A stretch of 64,000 nt of DNA from Isoetes taiwanensis. Its lineage: Eukaryota > Streptophyta > Lycopodiopsida > Isoetales > Isoetaceae. Shown here piece by piece: positions 57,216 through 64,000 of the stretch (position 1 is its first letter; the number at the start of each line of letters is the position of its first letter). The notes under the pieces are model-generated. The model saw only the letters and a list, made by a program, of their open reading frames with translations. It had not been told where the DNA came from and did not search any database. The stretch covers positions 1,984,001 through 2,048,000 of the forward strand of contig JAJEKV010000034.1 of assembly GCA_021234155.1 (NCBI GenBank). Direction: 5' to 3'. Both the position numbers and the translations under genes were made by a program.

Positions 57216-57410
57216 TGTGATGCTTTCCGCGTGACATACAATGCCTCATCTTACATCCCATGGGAAATCACCCATTTGACAGCAACTGCCCTTGAGGCTG
57301 CTGCACTAGGTTATGCTGCAGCAAACAATCCTCGATATGGAGTTATGAACGTGAGCTATCAAGAACTGCTGGAGCCAGAAAATGGCCTAGGTCTAAAGTT
57401 AGGATCTTAG
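57216..57410 (+). pseudogene. Exon-like remnant, 64 codons, unrecognised
   Basis: An open stretch without an initiator reads CDAFRVTYNASSYIPWEITH, LTATALEAAALGYAAANNPR and YGVMNVSYQELLEPENGLGL, ending at TAG 57408-57410. Its composition and lack of stops look like a true exon rather than chance, and it has no match elsewhere in the window. The parent gene is not recognised. Confidence 0.4.
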
Positions 57411-57967
57411 TAGGTTAGGGCTGGCATGTCAGTCTGTGTGAATTTTATCTCCTTAGTGCATATAGGTGTCGAATAGCATGAAATTTTTTCTGACTCTGTG
57501 TGCAAGAACTAACATTAGAAAAGCATCGCAATGCATTTGTTTTGGCAAAATGCACTATTGTTTGATCTTGTCTTCGAAAAATTCTTCCATGTCCCTGCAA
57601 CGCAAAGTATTAGTTAATCATTCCAGGTGTCAAAAGTACGAACAGTGCATCCTCTTTCTGCTCAAAATCCTTTGCAGATTTTTATCTCTACTAGATTTTT
57701 ATGGCATTCTTCTTTGAATCTTAGAGTAGATTTTTGAAGAGTTTCAACGAAAGCCTTCAATTCTCTGCAGTCTATGTTGTTTCTTGTATGACTAGCTTTT
57801 TGTGCTTCAAGGATCTTAGAAAATCTTCAAGATTCACACTTATCTATCAGATATTTATGCATGGAGTGATCACCTCAAATGACCTGGAGGCTTGTAGTTG
57901 TCATTCTTTGCCAACAGTTAGTACCACTGAGGTTGGAGATTTAGCTACGAATCTCTCCAACATTTAA

Positions 57968-58540
57968 AGGTCCAATCAAGATCCTATTCTGGGATCTCGA
58001 ACTCATGCCTCTTAGAAGGAATAGTGATGCAAATGAACATGCAGAAGTATATGAAGCCACAAGACATAAAAGTCTTTCACAAATTGCATCAAGACAAGCA
58101 AATGGAGATTTGCCTTATCAATTTGAATTGAACATGCATGTATCAACACCAGTTTTTTATTCTAGTATGAATGCTAACTACTTCTTAAAGACCTTTGATG
58201 TGTACTATTAGGAGTATAGTTACAGAAGGTTGCAAATACTCTAGGTTTAAAAAGTGCTTCAAGCATACTGATTAAGGGACAAATATTTGGGATGACATGG
58301 TACAAACGTTCTCGGATGATTTGGTAAGGTACCTTCACCTGAAGAACTAGTTTATGATTTGCAGAGTTTCTCTATCAAGACATGCAATAATACTAGGGGG
58401 TTTCAGAACCAATATCAGCATAATATCAAGGGGTTTCCTTGTTATTTTTGTATGCTTTTTATTATGGTTCACGATTGCTGTGATTGTTTGGATCAGTGCA
58501 CCTTATCTTGATCGTTCACTTTTTTATGAAAGATGAAATC
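57968..58540 (+). pseudogene. Gene remnant, copy 1 of the tandem cluster
   Basis: From about 57969 the plus strand reads GPIKILFWDLELMPLRRNSD, EATRHKSLSQIASRQANGDL and FYSSMNANYFLKTFDVYY, then a stop. Beyond it, in changing frames, it reads KVPSPEELVYDLQSFSIKT and a hydrophobic segment FLVIFVCFLLWFTIAVIVWI followed by SAPYLDRSLFYER. Later copies (60838-61240, 62224-62640) keep parts that are damaged here, such as YKKVANTLGSKSAS. The ancestral product was probably a membrane protein. No family is recognised. Confidence 0.45.
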
Positions 58541-59859
58541 TTGTGGCATTGGTTATATTTGCCTTATATGTGTCTTCTTTAATATGAAGTATTTTATCGA
58601 GTTGATAGTTCGCATGCGACCATCCTCCCTTATATTTTAGCTTTTCGAGATTTTTCAATGCCGATTTGCCCTCTAGATTGCTAATTTGCCTCTTTGGATT
58701 TCTATGCAATAAGGAGCTCCTAACTTGATTTTCATAGCGATGATTGTGAGGAGGTGCTTTGCTCTTATTAGGAGAGATGCTGGAAAGAGGAGGGACGATT
58801 CAAGAATCATTGGATTCAATTACAAGCCATCTTTTATATTTTCTATCATTTGATCTTCTGCAGATTTAAAAAAAATAGTTCAGAGGCTAAATTTTTGAAT
58901 AGGTTTTGTAGCCTTAATAGATGCGAGTAGAGGAGGTTTTAAAAGCGTACATCATTAAAGTTCAAATTGAATAGATTATTTTTCAGAAGGAAAACTTACA
59001 TATACCTTTGATTTCGAACAATCTTCCGACACCGTTTTCAGTTAGGGCATGACTTCAAGGTTGTAGCAAGCACAGTACGCAGCTCTTTAATAGATGAAAA
59101 TGTTGAAACTTTTGATCTGTTTTACTCGTTTGCCTTGCATTTTTTGATTTAATACGTATTGATTTGTATATGTTTTTATTCCATTGCGATCACTACATTG
59201 CACCACAAGAAAGCAATGAAATATGTATCGAAAGGCAATTGTTCATGTTTCATGCAGAAGTTAATGTGCAAATAAGGATTCATCTGCAAAGGCAAAAGTT
59301 AATGTTGCCATAAAGCATGATTTTGTCTTTTAAGGTTTCCGTACTTGATTTTTTCCATTCTGCTTCTTCCTGGGGCCCTTTTTGGAGTTCGGCTCTTCCC
59401 CTCTTTCCTGCCAGTCAGCTTACACAAGGACGAAGGGTCTGCACCCATTTTGATGGCAAAAGGATATCTCATCTCCATAGAACTGTCACAGGATTTGATA
59501 ACAAGTATCCTCGCTTAGACCTGGCTATGGCATTCCGGACCTGCAAAAATAGGCTCATCTAAAATAAGGGGCATCCAAAAACATTTGTGTTATGCTCTAT
59601 GTTGTTGAATCAGAAATCCAAGAATAGTTTTCTATTATTAATGTCTTCCTGTTATATGTTCAGGTATATTAGATATTCATGTAAACTAATGTTGCTGCTT
59701 TAAATGGTTTTAATTCCGTTCATGCTTCAAGATTCACACTTATCTATCAGATATTTATACGTAGAGTGATCACCTCAATTGACCTGGAGGCTCAACCTAG
59801 TTGGCATCCTTTGCCAACAGTTAGTACCATTGAGATTGGAGATTTAGCTACGAATCTCT

Positions 59860-60032
59860 CCAACATAAATGTTGAAGCTTTTGATCTGTTTTACTCGTTT
59901 GCCTTGCATTTTTTGATTTGTTACATATTAATTGCATATTTTTTTATTCCATTGCGACCACTATATTGCACCACAAGAAAGCAACGAAATGTGTATAGAA
60001 AGGCAATTGTTCATGTTTCATGCAAAAGTTAA
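59860..60032 (+). pseudogene. Membrane-segment exon of the tandem cluster (best copy)
   Basis: Reads NVEAFDLFYSFALHFLICYI, LIAYFFIPLRPLYCTTRKQR and NVYRKAIVHVSCKS to a stop at 60032. One strongly hydrophobic helix is followed by a basic stretch. Damaged copies are near 59100-59265 and 61520-61690. Confidence 0.4.
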
Positions 60033-60252
60033 TGTGCAAACAAGGATAGTTCTGCAAAGACAAAAGTTAATGTTGCCATAAAGCATGATTTTGTCGAAGT
60101 TGAGACTCCCCCTGCAATCGCGACTCAATCAAGGTGTCAAAACCCACAGACGCAATGTAAAGTGGTTGGGGGCAGGGCCCAACAAAGCAATGTAGTGTGG
60201 TGTGTGGTCACATGTCTAGTTGGATGCTGCCTAGTGGCGTGACGTTAAAATA

Positions 60253-60277
60253 CTATCTATCTATCTATCTATCTTTT
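60253..60277. repeat. (TATC)n microsatellite
   Basis: About six tandem CTAT units, present in only one of the tandem gene copies. Confidence 0.9.
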
Positions 60278-60837
60278 AAGGTTTTCGTGGTTGATCATTT
60301 TCCATTCTGCTTCTCCTTGGGGCCCTTTTTGGAGTCCGGCATCTCCCGCTCTTTCCTAGAAATCCAACTTGGGCCAGTCAGCTTGCACAAGGATGAAGGG
60401 TCTACATCCATTTTGATGGCAAAAGGATATTTCATCTTCATAGAACGGTCACAGGATTTGATAACAAATATCCTCGCTCAGACCTGGCTATGGCATTCTG
60501 GACCTTCAAAAATAGGCTCATCTAAAATAAGGGGCATCCAAAAACATTTGTGTTATGCTCTATGTTGTTGAATCAGAAATCTAAGAATAGTTTTCTATTA
60601 TTAATGCCTTCTTGTTATATGTTTAGGTATATTAGATATTCATGGAAACTAATGTTGCTGCTTTAAATGGTTTTAATTCCGTTCATGCTTCAAGATGCAC
60701 ACTTATCTATCAGATATTTATGCATAGTAGAGTGATCACCTCAAATGATCTGGAGGCTTGACCTAGTTGGCATCCTTTGCCAACAGTTAGTACTACTAAG
60801 GTTGGAGATTTAGCTATGAATCTCTCCAACATTTTAA

Positions 60838-61240
60838 AGGTCCAATAAAGATCCTATCTTGGGATCTCGAACTCGTGCCTCTTAGAAGGAATAGTGATGC
60901 AAATGAACATGCAGAAGCATGTGAAGCCACAAGATATAAAAGTTTTTCACAAATTGCATGAAGACAAGTAAATGGAGATTTGCCTTATCAAACTGAATTG
61001 AGCATAAATGTACCAACACCTGTTTTTTATTCTAGTATGAATGCTAACTACTTCTTGAAGATCTTTGATGAGTACTACTAGGAGTATCGTTACAAGAAGG
61101 TTGCAAATACTCTAGGTTCAAAAAGTGCTTCAATCATAGTGATTAGCATAGGGTCAAATACATGGGATGTCATGATTCAAAAGTTTCTTGGATGATTTGA
61201 TAAGGTATCTTCACCTCAAGAACTAGTTTATGAGTTGCAG
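60838..61240 (+). pseudogene. Gene remnant, copy 2 of the tandem cluster
   Basis: Diverged copy of 57968-58370. It retains YKKVANTLGSKSASIIVISI and SSPQELVYELQ in separate frames, with a TAG after the EYY codons (near 61079) and a TGA near 61194. It is non-functional. Confidence 0.4.
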
Positions 61241-62223
61241 AACAAGCCATTTTTTATATTTTCTATCATTTGATCTTCTGCAAATTTAAAAAAATAGTTC
61301 AGAAGCTAAGTTTCTGAATAGGTTTTTAGCCTTAATAGATGCCAGTAGAGGAGGTTTTAAAAGCAGACTGTGCAATTGAAGTTCAAATTGAATGGATTAT
61401 TTTTTAGAAGGAAGACTTACATATACCTTTGATTTCGAACAATCTTTTCGATACCGTTTTCAGTTAGTGCATGACTTCAAGGCTATAGCAACGCATAGTA
61501 TGCAGCTCTTTAATCGATGAAAATGTTGAAACTTTTGATATGTTTTACTCGTTTGCCTTGCAGTTTTTGATTTGGTACATAATAATTTGCATATTTTTTT
61601 ATTTCGTTGCGACCACTACATTGCACCACAAGAAAGCCATGAAATGTGTATAGAAAGGCAATTGTTCATGTTTCATGCAGAAGTTAATGTGCAAACTAGG
61701 ATAATTCATCTGCAAATACAAAAGTTAATGTTGCCATAAAGCATGATTTTGTCTTTTAAGGTTTTCGTGGTTGATCATTTTCCATTCTGCTTCTTCCTGG
61801 AGCCCATTTTGGAGTCTGGCATCTCCCGCTCTTTCCTAGACACCCAACTTGGGCCAGCCAGCTTGCACAAGGATGAAGGGTTTGCACCCATTTTGATGGC
61901 AAAAGGATATTTCATCTCCATAGAACTGTCACGGGATTTGATAACAAGTGTCCTCGCTCAGACCTGGCTATGGCATTCCGGACCTTCAAAAATAGGCTCA
62001 TCAAAAATAAGGGGCATCCAAAAACATTTGTGTTATGCTCTATTTTATTGAATCATAAATCCAAGAATCTTTTTCTATTATTAATGTCTTCCTGTTATAT
62101 GTTCAGGTATATTAGATATTCATATAAACTTATGTTGCTGCTTTAAATGGTTTTAATTCCGTTCATGCTTCAAGATTCACACTTATCTATCAGATATTTA
62201 TGCCAACAGTTAGTATCACTGAG

Positions 62224-62720
62224 GTCCAATCAAGATCCTATCCTGGGATCTCGAACTCATGCCTCTTAGAAGGAATAGTGATGCAAATGAAGATGCAGAA
62301 GCATATGAAGCCACAGAACATAAAAGTCTTTCACAAATTGCATCAAGACAAGCAATTTGCCTTATCAATTTGAATTCAGCATGCATGTACCAACACCTAT
62401 TTTTTATTCTAGTATGAATGCTAACTACCTTGAAGATCTGATGAGTACTACTAGGAGTATGGTTACAAGAAGGTTGCAAATACTCTAGGTTCAAAAAGTG
62501 CTTCAAGCATAGTGATTAGCATAGGGACAAATATATGGGATGACATGGTACACAAATTTCTTGGATGATTTGGTATCTTCACCTCAAGAACTAGTTTATG
62601 AATTGCAGAGTTTCTTTATCAAGATGTGCAATAATACCAGGGGATTTCAGAACCGTAAACAGTAGTTCTAATGTGCACCTTATCTTGGCCATTCACTTTT
62701 TATGAAAGATGAAATCTTGT
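62224..62720 (+). pseudogene. Gene remnant, copy 3 of the tandem cluster
   Basis: A further copy. It loses the AAATGGAGAT block present in copy 1 after CAAGACAAGCA (near 62350), keeps TNIWDDMVHKFLD and SSPQELVYELQSFFIK, and continues to CCTTATCTTGGCCATTCAC. Stops are present. Confidence 0.4.
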
Positions 62721-62959
62721 GGCATTGGTTATATTTTCCTTCAATTTGATAATATGTCTCTTTTTTAATATGAAGTATTTTATCAAGTTGGCAGTTCGCA
62801 TGCGACCATCCTCCCTTGTGTATGCAATTAAATATGTAACAATCTATTACATGGGGGCATCCAAAGTAATTTTATCCTTCTTATATAAAGCAGTATCCAA
62901 TTTTTGTTCGCATCTATTTGTTCCTTCAAAATTACCACAGCATGACACATATGTGGACT

Positions 62960-63560
62960 CATTTATTGTGGACATTCATGGCGGACAATCATGACACCAT
63001 ATAATCATTTTTTTTGTTCTCACACATTACTTGGACGAGACACATATACATGCTTATTAATTAGGGAGGATTGTGTGACGTCGACACTTCATTTATTACA
63101 GAAGATTGTGGACTCATTTATTGCGGCCATTTATGGCGGACAATCATGACACCTATATAATCATTTTTCTGTTCTCACACATTACTTAGACGAGACACGT
63201 ATACATGGTTATTTATTAGGGAGGATTGCGTGACGTCGACATCTCATTTATTACAGAAGATTTTGTGACGTCGACCTTTAGGCATTTGAAGCTCATGGAC
63301 TGATTTATTGCAGAAGATTTATGCGCCTTGAAAATTACCGCAACATGACACGTGTGTAGACTCATTCATTGCAGGCATTTATGGCAGACAATCATGACAC
63401 CTGTATAATCATTTTTTTGTTCTCACACATTTTCTCCCTTCAAAATTACTTGGACGAGACACCTATACATGTTTATTTATTAGGGAGGATGTCGTGACGT
63501 TGACACCTCATTTATTACAGTGATGTCGACCTTTAGGCATTAAATGAAGCCGATGGACTG
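62960..63560. repeat. Short tandem repeat block with GTGACGTCGAC
   Basis: GACAATCATGACACC at about 62984, 63138 and 63387 is followed each time by ATAATCATTTTT-TGTTCTCACACATT, ACTTGGACGAGACAC, TTAGGGAGGAT and GTGACGTCGAC or a variant. There are three diverged units of 150-250 bases. Non-coding. Confidence 0.8.
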
Positions 63561-64000
63561 ATTTATTGCAAAGGTTTTACACGCCATGCCACTGGCAGGA
63601 TCTGAAAGCTCTGTTTCCTTCATGGTTTCTCTTCTTGGGAGTGAGTTCGCAAGATCTCAGATGTTCTACTTAATTCAAACAAAAGATATTGTCTTTCATA
63701 ATTGACAGCAGTATTTTGAAATGGATTCGACTTGGATTTAGCAAAGATTTAGTTGGACCTAGCTTGGATCAAAGCAGAATTTCCATGCTGTAAATTATTT
63801 CGTGCAAATCTAAGCTTAAAATTGAAGCATTTCAAGGTTGATCCTTCAGGCGGATCTAGCTGCAATTGCCAGCTTGGCGATGCACTGGAGTTTGCTTTGC
63901 CGGCTGGCGATGCACTGGCGATTTACTGCATCAAACACCTTTTGAGCCAGAGCAAGCAAAAATAGCAACCTGTGATACAATTCGGCACCCTATAATTGCT
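63561..64000. other. Right edge, no supported gene
   Basis: A 70-codon frame (63753-63965) contains a duplicated GGCGATGCACTGG block and no recognisable domain. I do not support it as a gene. Confidence 0.4.

Larger units (their letters stand above)
57730..62870 (+). repeat. Irregular tandem copies of an unidentified gene remnant
   Basis: The landmark TCACACTTATCTATCAGATA starts copies near 57831, 59731, 60692 and 62173, giving units of about 1.9, 0.96, 1.5 and at least 0.6 kb with internal deletions. Each holds some of these blocks: a LPTVSTTEVGDLATNLSNI exon, a RNSDANEHAEVYEATRHKSL exon, a membrane exon FDLFYSFALHFLICYILIAY, and a block with GGATTTGATAACAAGTATCC. All copies have stops or shifts. 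Confidence 0.75.

Overview
The window is nuclear DNA of a land plant with a large, transposon-dense genome. The evidence is a Ty3/gypsy LTR retrotransposon, CACTA-type transposons with a TNP2 transposase, and captured fragments of plant genes (a SABRE/KIP-like gene and a PPR gene). I cannot name the species. I found no intact host gene; almost every coding stretch is a transposon gene or a broken copy.

Layout. 1-2325 is AT-rich tandem repeat DNA whose second unit is split and resumes at 50486-51740. Between these parts lies a nested stack. The host of the stack is a minus-strand Ty3/gypsy element at 3788-49586. It has 605/606-bp LTRs, a 5-bp target duplication (ACAAA), a tRNA-Asp-like primer-binding site and a polypurine tract. 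Without its insertions it would be about 11.2 kb. Its genes read right to left: gag (three zinc knuckles), protease, reverse transcriptase, RNase H, DD35E integrase, then a long extra ORF that runs into the 3' LTR. A small cysteine-rich ORF with its own CCAAT/TATA promoter lies on the opposite strand between integrase and the extra ORF. All sense genes carry stops or frameshifts.

Three TIR transposons with 3-bp duplications interrupt pol. (1) 9097-13693 is a non-autonomous CACTA element (TSD TTG) in the integrase; it carries a SABRE-like fragment. (2) 15411-33368 (TSD CAC) lies in the RT. (3) 34364-46437 (TSD TAT) lies between protease and RT. Elements 2 and 3 are one family in opposite orientations, with ends CACACT(C/G)ACCCCG. 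They carry a 19-bp minisatellite and a ~810-bp repeat unit. Element 2 was itself hit by a transposase-bearing CACTA element at 16201-25510 (TSD TGT); element 3 still has the empty site.

Two related broken copies of an unrecognised small gene flank the retrotransposon (2870-3276 and 49856-50377). To the right are a purine-only tract (about 52982-53520), another TIR element (53596-56981) with a broken transposase-like gene, and irregular tandem copies of an unidentified gene remnant (57.7-62.8 kb). A short tandem repeat block lies near 63 kb.

The genes do not form a pathway. They record successive insertions: tandem repeat, possible small TIR element, LTR retrotransposon, three TIR insertions, then a CACTA inside one of them.
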